Shown here: positions 33,697-40,251 of the stretch, piece by piece
How the letters are laid out: each line of letters begins with the position of its first letter
Position numbering within the stretch: position 1 is the first letter of the stretch
Origin: an uncultured Eubacteriales bacterium
GTDB taxonomy: Bacteria > Bacillota > Clostridia > Oscillospirales > Oscillospiraceae
Direction of reading: 5' to 3'
Assembly (NCBI GenBank): GCA_900544405.1
Contig: UQVA01000001.1
Span: forward strand, 186,001 to 250,000
DNA: 64,000 nt
Notes under the pieces: generated by a model
The model's input: the letters and a program-made list of their open reading frames with translations, nothing else
Told to the model about the DNA's origin: nothing
The model's database searches: none
Program-made: the position numbers and the translations under genes

Positions 33697-34101
33697 TCAG
33701 AAGGGTTCATCCGGCAAGGGCAGGTCATCCACATAGTCAGTGCCGATGGCCTCCTTGGCCTCCTCCGGGGCCTCTGCTTCCCGTCTGCTGTCGCCAAAGT
33801 AGATGTTCTCCACGATCACCTCGGCGCTGCGGCGGTTGTTCCCGTCCTTATCCGTCCAGGGACGAATCTGGAGCCTGCCGGAGACCACCGCCATACGCCC
33901 CTTGGCAAAATACTTGGATACGAACTCTCCGGTGGACCGCCAGGCCACGCAGTCAATGAAATCCGTTTCCCGCTGGGCATCCTTTGCGGCAAAGTCCCGG
34001 TCCACGGCCAGGGTGAAGCTGGCTACGGCGGTGCCGCTGGCCGTCCGCCGCAGCTCCGGGTCACGGGTCATGCGGCCCATAATGATAACGTGATTCAGCA
34101 T
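33697..34101 (-). CDS. ssb: Single-stranded DNA-binding protein of the ICE
   Basis: 134-residue SSB: OB fold from MLNHVIIMGRMTRDPELR to about 108, then an acidic tail ending DDLPLPDEPF, the usual partner-binding tip. It would coat the transferred or replicating strand. The frame is open upstream, but ATG 34101 has TCAGGAGGAAATATT before it and is the family start. A terminator and a tRNA-like element lie just upstream (34128-34231). Confidence 0.95.
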   Translation of the reverse strand: MLNHVIIMGRMTRDPELRRTASGTAVASFTLAVDRDFAAKDAQRETDFIDCVAWRSTGEFVSKYFAKGRMAVVSGRLQIRPWTDKDGNNRRSAEVIVENIYFGDSRREAEAPEEAKEAIGTDYVDDLPLPDEPF

Positions 34102-34127
34102 AATATTTCCTCCTGATATAAAAATAA

Positions 34128-34145
34128 GGGAGCCTTGCGGCTCCC
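34128..34145 (-). terminator. Intrinsic terminator between tRNA-like element and ssb
   Basis: GGGAGCC-GCAA-GGCTCCC followed by TTATTTTT on the minus strand. It starts five bases after the CCA of the tRNA-like sequence and ends 26 bp before the ssb start. Confidence 0.8.
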
Positions 34146-34150
34146 GGATA

Positions 34151-34231
34151 TGGTGGGAAACTCCGGAATCGAACCGGAGCAGAAGGCCCTCGCCCTCATC
34201 GTGGGCGCTGCCCGCTGCCGCCTGGTCTCCC
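34151..34231 (-). tRNA. Atypical tRNA-like element (Ile-like GAT), possibly not functional
   Basis: 81 nt with a 7-bp acceptor stem (GGGAGAC/GTTTCCC, one G-T), a perfect T arm (TCCGG, loop TTCGATT, CCGGA), A discriminator and encoded CCA. A perfect 5-bp anticodon stem (CGCCC/GGGCG) holds loop ACGATGA. That loop gives anticodon GAT but has C instead of the near-universal U at position 33. The D region pairs poorly and the variable region is about 12 nt. A terminator follows. It may be a divergent ICE tRNA, a decayed copy, or a tRNA mimic in the ssb leader. Confidence 0.5.
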
Positions 34232-34248
34232 ATTTTTTGAAATTACGG

Positions 34249-34277
34249 TTGCCAAAATAGCTGATTTATGTTATACT
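34249..34277 (+). promoter_or_regulatory. Promoter of the toxin-antitoxin pair
   Basis: TTGCCA (34249-34254), 17-bp spacer, TATACT (34272-34277). Two TAGCT copies flank the -10 region and could be antitoxin-binding sites. Confidence 0.65.
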
Positions 34278-34307
34278 ATAACTAGCTAATAAAAGGAGGT
34301 TTGTTTT

Positions 34308-34550
34308 ATGGTCGGTGCAACTGCTACGGCAACGGAAATGAAAAATAATTTCGGCCGTTATCTGAATCTGGTGATCTCCGGTCAGGAGGTCGTTGTCACG
34401 AAGAATGGAAAAGAGATCGGTCGGTTCATTCCCAGGGATGCTGCGGTCTCCTATCTGACGGATTCCCTGACCGGTATCCTGAAGGATGATGTTGACTTGG
34501 AAACAGCGAAGGAAGAAAGGCTGAGGGAGAAATATGGTCCTGCTGATTGA
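34308..34550 (+). CDS. Phd/YefM-family antitoxin
   Basis: 80 residues: TATEMKNNFGRYLNLVISGQ and VVVTKNGKEIGRFIP form the Phd/YefM DNA-binding fold, and the C-terminal acidic helix would wrap the toxin. AAGGAGG precedes the start. Overlaps the PIN-domain toxin gene by 17 bp. Probably stabilises the ICE after insertion and represses its own promoter. Confidence 0.88.
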   Translation: MVGATATATEMKNNFGRYLNLVISGQEVVVTKNGKEIGRFIPRDAAVSYLTDSLTGILKDDVDLETAKEERLREKYGPAD

Positions 34551-34941
34551 TACGAACATCGTCCTGGACGTTCTTGCCAAACGGGACGGATTCTATGAGG
34601 ATTCTTCCTATATCTGGAAGCTCTGCGAGACAGGCCAGGTACACGGCTATATCTCTGCGCTCACCTTTGCAAATCTGGTCTATATCCTGCGAAAGAGTCT
34701 GACGCCGGAGCGCATCCAGGAGGTCTATAAGCTGCTCTCCCTCATTTTTGATATTGCGGACGTGACGGCTTCTGACGTGGAACACGCTGCCGCTTCCCAG
34801 TGGGGTGATTTTGAAGATGCGCTTCAAAACGCCGCTGCGGAACGGCTCCACGCCAACTACATTGTGACCCGCAATGTGCGTGACTATCAAGGGAGCCGGA
34901 TCACAGCCTTTACCCCCACGGAATTACGGGCAAGGCTGTAA
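34534..34941 (+). CDS. PIN-domain toxin, VapC-like
   Basis: 135 residues. Acidic PIN-domain residues: LLIDTNIVLDVL (N-terminus), the ALTFANLVYILRK helix, QWGDFEDALQ and the C-terminal VTRNVRDYQGS. Family members are RNases that cleave tRNA or other RNAs. It is the only plus-strand pair inside a long minus-strand stretch, so it was probably acquired as a unit. Confidence 0.88.
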   Translation: MVLLIDTNIVLDVLAKRDGFYEDSSYIWKLCETGQVHGYISALTFANLVYILRKSLTPERIQEVYKLLSLIFDIADVTASDVEHAAASQWGDFEDALQNAAAERLHANYIVTRNVRDYQGSRITAFTPTELRARL

Positions 34942-34956
34942 CTCCATCCAACGTAA

Positions 34957-34988
34957 AACGAGCCGGAGACTTACGCCTCTGGCTCGTT
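34957..34988. terminator. Terminator downstream of the toxin gene
   Basis: AACGAGCC (34957-34964) pairs with GGCTCGTT (34981-34988), followed by TGTTTT on the plus strand. It overlaps the 3' end of the convergent 98-aa gene. Confidence 0.7.
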
Positions 34989-35267
34989 TGTTTTGGCTTG
35001 CAGATACGCCCTGCACCGGTCGTCCAGAGCGATGGCCTTATCCATGGCTGCCAGCAGCTCGGCCACGCCGGTCTTACGGACGGTCTTTGCCACGATGAGC
35101 TCATCCGGATTCCCGCTCAGGGTGTAGACCTCATCGCCGTACTCCGTCCTGGTCCACACATGGCCGGTAGAGCGGTCATAGTGGACGTCCGTATGGATTC
35201 CGCTGCCCTCCGGCCAGTCACGGGTCATGTGGGCCGCCAGCTTCAATTCTTCATAATTGAGTTTCAT
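34971..35267 (-). CDS. Hypothetical protein, 98 aa
   Basis: Starts MKLNYEELKLAAHMTRDW; a mixed alpha/beta domain with TGHVWTRTEYGDEVYTL and a helical end. ATG 35267 overlaps the last codon of the serine recombinase gene, and a weak AAGGCGG precedes it. No known family. Confidence 0.6.
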   Translation of the reverse strand: MKLNYEELKLAAHMTRDWPEGSGIHTDVHYDRSTGHVWTRTEYGDEVYTLSGNPDELIVAKTVRKTGVAELLAAMDKAIALDDRCRAYLQAKTNEPEA

Positions 35268-35818
35268 TGTCGACCGCCTTTCAGCCGCCGGTAGTAGGTG
35301 CTTGTAGAGATTCCAAGTCTCCTGGCAGCTTCTCTGGCCGTGATCTCGCCGCTCTGCTCCAGTGTCGTGACCTGCTCCCATTCGGCGATTTTCCTGACCG
35401 GTCGGCCATGATACACACCGTTGGCTTTGGCAATGGCGATTCCTTCTTTCTGCCGGAGCCGGATATAATCCCGCTCCAGTTCCGCCATGGCACCGAAAAC
35501 CGTCAGCATGAACTTCCCACTGGGGGTCGTTGTGTCAATGGCTTCTTTCTGGGAAATGAAAGCGGCTCCCTTTACTTCCAGCGTTTCCATCAGTTCCAGA
35601 AGATCTTTGGTGTTCCGGGCAAACCGGCTGATGGATTCCACTACCACGGTATCTCCCGGACGCAGGTAGGACAGCATCTTTTGCAGTTCCGGACGGCGTG
35701 CATCTTTGCCGCTGACCCGGTCGATATAAACGCTGTCTACTTCCAGGGCCTCCATAATGACTTCCTGCCGTGCGGTATTTTGCTCGGCTGTGCTGACTCT
35801 TACATAACCTATTTTCAT
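35264..35818 (-). CDS. Serine recombinase (resolvase/invertase type)
   Basis: 184 residues: catalytic domain with the nucleophile Ser in YVRVSTAEQNT (Ser9), the Arg cluster SISRFARNTKDL, and a C-terminal Hin-type HTH (ITAREAARRLGISTSTYYRRL). Small resolvases of this kind act on res sites or invertible segments. Inverted repeats with a shared GTGACCC core lie just upstream (35882-35954). The tRNA-specific insertion is more likely the job of the tyrosine integrase. GGAGGCAAGC precedes ATG 35818. Confidence 0.92.
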   Translation of the reverse strand: MKIGYVRVSTAEQNTARQEVIMEALEVDSVYIDRVSGKDARRPELQKMLSYLRPGDTVVVESISRFARNTKDLLELMETLEVKGAAFISQKEAIDTTTPSGKFMLTVFGAMAELERDYIRLRQKEGIAIAKANGVYHGRPVRKIAEWEQVTTLEQSGEITAREAARRLGISTSTYYRRLKGGRQ

Positions 35819-35881
35819 GCTTGCCTCCATTCAAAGTGTGTCGTTTGGGTTGTGTCTGCTGGATACGTGTATCAAAAGTCG

Positions 35882-35954
35882 AAAAGTGAACCAAGCGGGT
35901 CACTTTTCCGGCATTTTTCAGTGGCCCATTAGGCTATACCCAAATGGGTCACTG
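35882..35954. repeat. Two inverted repeats sharing GTGACCC arms, possible res site
   Basis: Repeat 1: AAAAGTGA (35882-35889) with TCACTTTT (35900-35907). Repeat 2: CAGTGGCCCATT (35919-35930) with AATGGGTCACTG (35943-35954). Four arms are variants of GTGACCC. They lie between the recombinase start and the sortase stop, so they may be recombinase sites, a sortase-operon terminator, or both. Confidence 0.5.
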
Positions 35955-36659
35955 GACCCTCTCACAAATAATAAGCAGCCTATGGATGGGCAGTCCGTAA
36001 GGGGTACAGGTAAATAAGATCAGCAGGTCCCGGCCCTCCTGGATAAGGATGGCATCGGAATCGTCCGGGTCGATCACCCGGATCTCCGTGACCCGGTAGG
36101 TCAGCGTTTCCCAGAGGTTTTGCAGCTCCACGGTGTCCCCGATTTGCACGGCCTCGGCATCCCGGAAGTATTTGCCGTTGTCCCACCCCCGGTGGGCCGC
36201 TGCCACGCAGGCAGTGTTTTCGCCCCCAACGGGCATGGATGTGTAGGAAAGCTGGGCGAAGCCCTTGGCCAGGTTGTCCGTGCTTGCTCCCAGATACAGC
36301 GGCATGGATACGCCAACCGACGGGACGGAGATCACGCCCACAATGCCGTCGGTTATCCCGTAACTTTCCAGGTCGATCAGTTTCTCTGTGTAGCTGTGGC
36401 TGTCCTTCAGGCCCTTCTGACCGTTTTCGTAGATGGCCTGATTGTATGCTCCCATGGCCGCCCGCAATTCCGGGTACGATTCCTTTTCTTCGCCGGTAAT
36501 CTCCGTTGGCCTGGTCGCCTGGGCTTGCTGCCAGGTATCCACCTGGGCCTCCATGCGCCGGTCTATCTCCACCCCCTTTGCGGGACGATAGAGCAGCGCA
36601 AAGGCCCCAAAGGCCAGCAGGGCGGCGATCACCGGCAACAGCAGCAGTTTCTTCTTCAT
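35949..36659 (-). CDS. Class C sortase (second of pair)
   Basis: 236-residue membrane-anchored transpeptidase (span about 5-24). Catalytic residues fit His156 (AAAHRGWD), Cys218 (LFTCTPYG) and Arg227 (PIHRLL). The usual TLXTC is ILFTC here. No C-terminal membrane anchor is visible, unlike the first sortase. ATGA overlap with the upstream sortase gene shows coupled translation. It would polymerise or anchor the pilins at 38049-43134. Confidence 0.9.
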   Translation of the reverse strand: MKKKLLLLPVIAALLAFGAFALLYRPAKGVEIDRRMEAQVDTWQQAQATRPTEITGEEKESYPELRAAMGAYNQAIYENGQKGLKDSHSYTEKLIDLESYGITDGIVGVISVPSVGVSMPLYLGASTDNLAKGFAQLSYTSMPVGGENTACVAAAHRGWDNGKYFRDAEAVQIGDTVELQNLWETLTYRVTEIRVIDPDDSDAILIQEGRDLLILFTCTPYGLPIHRLLIICERVQ

Positions 36660-37486
36660 TTCTTTCGCCTCCGAATGATAAATGCCACGACCAGGGCCAG
36701 CAGGATGATGCCTCCACCGGCCAGCACCGCCTGACGGTAATGCTGTGCCCAGACGCTCTCCCTGGGCGTTTCCTCTGTCTGGATGGGCGTGTCCACATCC
36801 TCATCCGCAGCTGCCACCCGCTCTCCCGTTACCAGAAGCCGGTGGGAGTTGACCCCGAAGGGGGTGCAGGTAATGAGGGTGCAGAGGTCCTGGCCGTGCT
36901 GGATCTGGATATGCTCCACCTGGGCCGGAAGCACCGTCTGTATCCCCGTCACCCGATAGGTGAGCGTGTCGCCCAATACATGAAGGGAGAAAACATCGCC
37001 CTCCCGGAGGGCTTCCAGGTCCGAAAAGCCTGGGTTTCCCGCCATGCCGGTATGGGCGGAAAGGACCGTGTGGGTGGTTGCTCCGCCCACTGGAAGGCTG
37101 CTCTGGGGCATATGCCCCACGCCCTTGGAAAGGGCTGTGGAACTTACCCCGTGATAGATGGGCAGGGTCACAGAGATGGCCGGTATCTCGATATAGCCCA
37201 TGGCGTCCACGCCGTCCAGCACCAGCTGCTCGGTGTAGCCGTTTTCCTCCGGCTTCAAGGGGTCGATTTCGCCATTTGCCAACTGCCGGTTCCACTCCAC
37301 CGCAGAGGCCCGGATGGTGTCCAGCACGTTCTGCTCTGCCGCTACCGCAGCATCATAGCTGCTGCCCACCTCGCTGCGATGGTTGGCGATGTACCAGGAC
37401 GATACCATCGGATAGGCCACCGCAGTGATGCCTCCAAGCAGCAGCACAGCACAAAGTGCCAGGACAATGATCTGCTTTGCTTTCAT
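36656..37486 (-). CDS. Class C sortase (first of pair)
   Basis: 276 residues: an N-terminal span (about 5-25), a catalytic core with His145 (SAHTGMAG), Cys207 (LITCTPFG) and Arg216 (NSHRLL), and a C-terminal span with basic end (about 250-276), the usual class C layout. Such enzymes join pilin subunits through the YPKN lysine and the LPXTG threonine, both present in the pilin encoded upstream. Confidence 0.93.
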   Translation of the reverse strand: MKAKQIIVLALCAVLLLGGITAVAYPMVSSWYIANHRSEVGSSYDAAVAAEQNVLDTIRASAVEWNRQLANGEIDPLKPEENGYTEQLVLDGVDAMGYIEIPAISVTLPIYHGVSSTALSKGVGHMPQSSLPVGGATTHTVLSAHTGMAGNPGFSDLEALREGDVFSLHVLGDTLTYRVTGIQTVLPAQVEHIQIQHGQDLCTLITCTPFGVNSHRLLVTGERVAAADEDVDTPIQTEETPRESVWAQHYRQAVLAGGGIILLALVVAFIIRRRKK

Positions 37487-37529
37487 ATTCTTTCACCTCC
37501 AAATAATTCCCATATCCGGGCATGAAAAC

Positions 37530-37560
37530 AGCGCCTACCGGGACATTCCCGATAGGCGCT
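37530..37560. terminator. Hairpin between the 59-aa ORF and the sortase genes
   Basis: AGCGCCTACCGGG pairs with CCCGATAGGCGCT; the single non-Watson-Crick pair is G-U on the minus-strand RNA. GTTTTC follows on the minus strand and TTTTTG on the plus. It would separate sortase transcription from the 59-aa ORF. Confidence 0.65.
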
Positions 37561-37576
37561 TTTTGCTATTGCCTTC

Positions 37577-37756
37577 CTACTTATTGAGCTGTTCCAATTC
37601 GCACAGTATCTCTGCAAATACCGTGTCCGCAGACTGTATTCTACCATACTTTATATCGTCTAATGCCAGAGCAAGGTGTGAATAGACTGCCATACTTGCC
37701 TCTGGCTCTCCGCTGGTAGGCAAGAAACTCTGCAGATCTTCATATTCGGTATCCAT
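37577..37756 (-). CDS. Small ORF, antitoxin-like, 59 aa
   Basis: Starts MDTEYEDLQSFLPTSGEPEA; the C-terminal half (LALALDDIKYGRIQSADTVFAEILCEL) resembles antitoxins paired with RelE/ParE toxins. GGAGGA lies six bases before ATG 37756. No toxin gene is adjacent; the only RelE-like piece in the ICE is the fragment at 6255-6515. Confidence 0.5.
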   Translation of the reverse strand: MDTEYEDLQSFLPTSGEPEASMAVYSHLALALDDIKYGRIQSADTVFAEILCELEQLNK

Positions 37757-38048
37757 GGCCATTCCTCCGATATTGCAGTCCTGTGATGCAACGAATTTGC
37801 CCCTTTGCTGACCAAATCGTTCCGTTCTCTCAGGGGCCATTCATAAAAGTAGCCGGAAGCAATTCGCCTCCGGCTACACACTCTTTAACGCTTCGCACTT
37901 GGGACGTGGGTGGCGAAACACCCGCTGCAAGCCTCTCGGCTCAGGATTATTATATGTTTTTTCAGATGAAATTGCAAGGAAAATTTTTGTACTCAAGCAC
38001 AGCCCGTCCGGTTTCCCGGACGGGCTGCCTGGTTATGGGATATTTTGC
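37757..38048. other. Intergenic region with two hairpins
   Basis: No gene seen. GTAGCCGG/CCGGCTAC (37850-37878) and CAGCCCGTCCGG/CCGGACGGGCTG (38000-38027) are strong inverted repeats. The second lies 21 bp past the pilin stop and is the likely end of the pilin transcript, although its U run is weak. Confidence 0.6.
38000..38027 (-). terminator. Hairpin after the pilin gene
   Basis: 12-bp perfect GC-rich stem with a 4-nt loop; GTGCTTGAGTACAAAAA follows on the minus strand. Separates pilin from sortase transcription. Confidence 0.65.
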
Positions 38049-40193
38049 TTACTTCTCGTTCTCCTTGCGCTTGGGCAGGAAAGCGATGCACAGCACCAGC
38101 GCTGCGGCCACGGCCACCGCACCGACTACGGGCAGCACCAGAGCGCCCCACTCACCGGTGGCAGGCAGGTCAAAGCCCTTGGTGTTGACCACTTCCAGAG
38201 GTGCAATGGCGTTGGTGGAACCCACGTCCGCCTCGTCCTCCAGCATGGTCACGGCGTTGCCGTCCACGGTGGCGCTGGCCGTCAGGAAGTTGTGGGCCAG
38301 CTGCACCTGGGGGATGTTGGCCAGCTTCAGGTCCAGGCCACCGTCGAAGTTATACCGAGGGTCGTTCTGGAGAACACCCAGGGTATCCTTGCTGTACACA
38401 TCACAGGGCCGCTGGGCATCGTCCGTGGCCGTGATGACCACAGAGATGGCGTTCTTCAGCAGGGTATAGCCGTTGGCGGTCTCGATCTCGGTCAGGATGT
38501 ACTCATCATCCTCCACGCCCTTCAAAATGATCTGGCCTTTCTTGCCGTTCCAGGTCACGGGATAGATGGCAGTTGCCTCAGTCTCCTTGTCGGTGTGACC
38601 GGTCACATACCAGATACCCTCTGCCTCATTGAGAGCCGCCTGCACATAGTAGCCGTCGGTCTTGTTCTGGACCTTGAACAGCACATGGTCAAAGAGGTCC
38701 TGGCTGTCCTTGCCGTCGCTGAATTTCTTGCTCAAATCGATGGCGTAGGTGAAGATATGGCAATCGTCCACCAGGGTATCGTAGTAGCTGTTGCTGCTGC
38801 GCCGCCAGGTCAGCACCACCTCGTTGCAGTTGCCGGAATCGCCGTAGACCATGGACTCATCCGAATTCACCTTGGCGGTGTATGTGATCCGCAGGGTGTA
38901 GTTGGAGTAACCGGCATACAGAGCACCGTTGGTGTTGTTGGCACCGGTGTTGGCGGTGTTGATCTCGGCCAGGCCGTCGGCGGTCATAGCGATGGTCATG
39001 GTGTGGCTCTTGTCGGTGTTCTCGGTCTTGTTGACGGTGAACTTCCCGTCCGCCTCGGTCCACTTGGCCACGGACTTGGTGCAGGCCTTGTCGCTGAAGA
39101 ATTCCAGGGTCACTTCGCTGGAATAGCTCAGGCCACGGGCCAGTACATCCTGGAAGGTGTACTCGCTGATGTTGGTAGCGGTAGACGTGATGGTGGGCAG
39201 GGTAGAAATGATCTGATACTCCACGGTGTCGCCGTCGGAGGCGGTAGCGGTGTGGGCAAAGCCGTCGGTGATGACGTTGGAGGCGTTGTTCTTACCGGTA
39301 TCAACTTTGGCCTCCCGGACGGTCTTTTCCAGGGTGACGATGCCGGTTTCGTTCTTGGGGTAGATGGTCACGTCGTACAGCCAGTCATGGCCACCAGTGG
39401 TCACCTGGTTGCCGGAGCCGTCGGTCATGCCGCCGTCCACGCTGGTCATAGGCAAACTCACGAAGAAGGGGTTGGTGGTAGAAGTGACCATTTCCGGTAC
39501 TTTTGTCTCCACCAGCAGATACAGGCCCAGAGGCAGATCAGCCACGCTGGACTTGCCGTCCGCATCCGTCTCCGGCATCGCCACGCCGCCCTTGGCCCTG
39601 ACGTAGGCTTCCAGGGCGTTCTTGGTGGTGGTCGCATTGGTGGCCAAAGCATTCCGCAGAGCGGCGATCAGCACGTCGGACTGATAGTACCAGCTGGTGT
39701 TGTCCAGGGCGTTGGCGTTGGCATAGCTGCTGGCACCGTTTTCAAGGCCCAGAGCAGAGAGCATATCCGCACCCAGCACCTTGTCGATCTTGTACAGGAC
39801 CTCAATGTGGGAATCCGTCCGGCCGTCCTTGGCGCTTTCCGTGAACTGCACGATGTCAGCCACCTTCAGGTAGCTGTACTCTACGCCCTTGATGGCGTAG
39901 CCGTTGCTGCTCTGGCCGTTGCCCAGGTCGGAGGTGGCGTTGCCGTTCTTCCGGGCGGCAGCACCCAGCGTGTCATTCACGGCCTGGTCGTACACACCGG
40001 TGGACACGTAGCTGTTGTTGGTCCAAATCCCGTCCTTGGCGGCGTTGGTGAAGTCATACTTGTACAGGGTCAGGGATGCGGTTTTCGTGGCGTCGATGGT
40101 AGCCTCGGAAATCGTTGCGGCAAAGGCGGCGGGGATACAACCCACGACCAGGACCAGTGCCAGCAGCAGGGCCAGAATACGAGTGGTTTTCAT
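38049..40193 (-). CDS. LPXTG pilin backbone protein
   Basis: 714 residues: signal peptide (1 to about 26, cut near AFA), an N-terminal domain with the pilin motif YPKN at 278-281 (polymerising Lys280), Cna-B/isopeptide-type beta domains with Glu motifs (ILTEIETANGYTLL), and a sorting signal LPATG, membrane segment and basic tail. This is the full class C-sortase pilin pattern. It follows the adhesin gene by 58 bp; the sortases follow downstream. It would form the shaft of a surface pilus carried by the ICE. Confidence 0.93.
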   Translation of the reverse strand: MKTTRILALLLALVLVVGCIPAAFAATISEATIDATKTASLTLYKYDFTNAAKDGIWTNNSYVSTGVYDQAVNDTLGAAARKNGNATSDLGNGQSSNGYAIKGVEYSYLKVADIVQFTESAKDGRTDSHIEVLYKIDKVLGADMLSALGLENGASSYANANALDNTSWYYQSDVLIAALRNALATNATTTKNALEAYVRAKGGVAMPETDADGKSSVADLPLGLYLLVETKVPEMVTSTTNPFFVSLPMTSVDGGMTDGSGNQVTTGGHDWLYDVTIYPKNETGIVTLEKTVREAKVDTGKNNASNVITDGFAHTATASDGDTVEYQIISTLPTITSTATNISEYTFQDVLARGLSYSSEVTLEFFSDKACTKSVAKWTEADGKFTVNKTENTDKSHTMTIAMTADGLAEINTANTGANNTNGALYAGYSNYTLRITYTAKVNSDESMVYGDSGNCNEVVLTWRRSSNSYYDTLVDDCHIFTYAIDLSKKFSDGKDSQDLFDHVLFKVQNKTDGYYVQAALNEAEGIWYVTGHTDKETEATAIYPVTWNGKKGQIILKGVEDDEYILTEIETANGYTLLKNAISVVITATDDAQRPCDVYSKDTLGVLQNDPRYNFDGGLDLKLANIPQVQLAHNFLTASATVDGNAVTMLEDEADVGSTNAIAPLEVVNTKGFDLPATGEWGALVLPVVGAVAVAAALVLCIAFLPKRKENEK

Positions 40194-40251
40194 TGTTGTT
40201 TTTCCTCCTGATAATAGAATATTGGATTCTTATTTTGCCTTTTGGGTCCGC

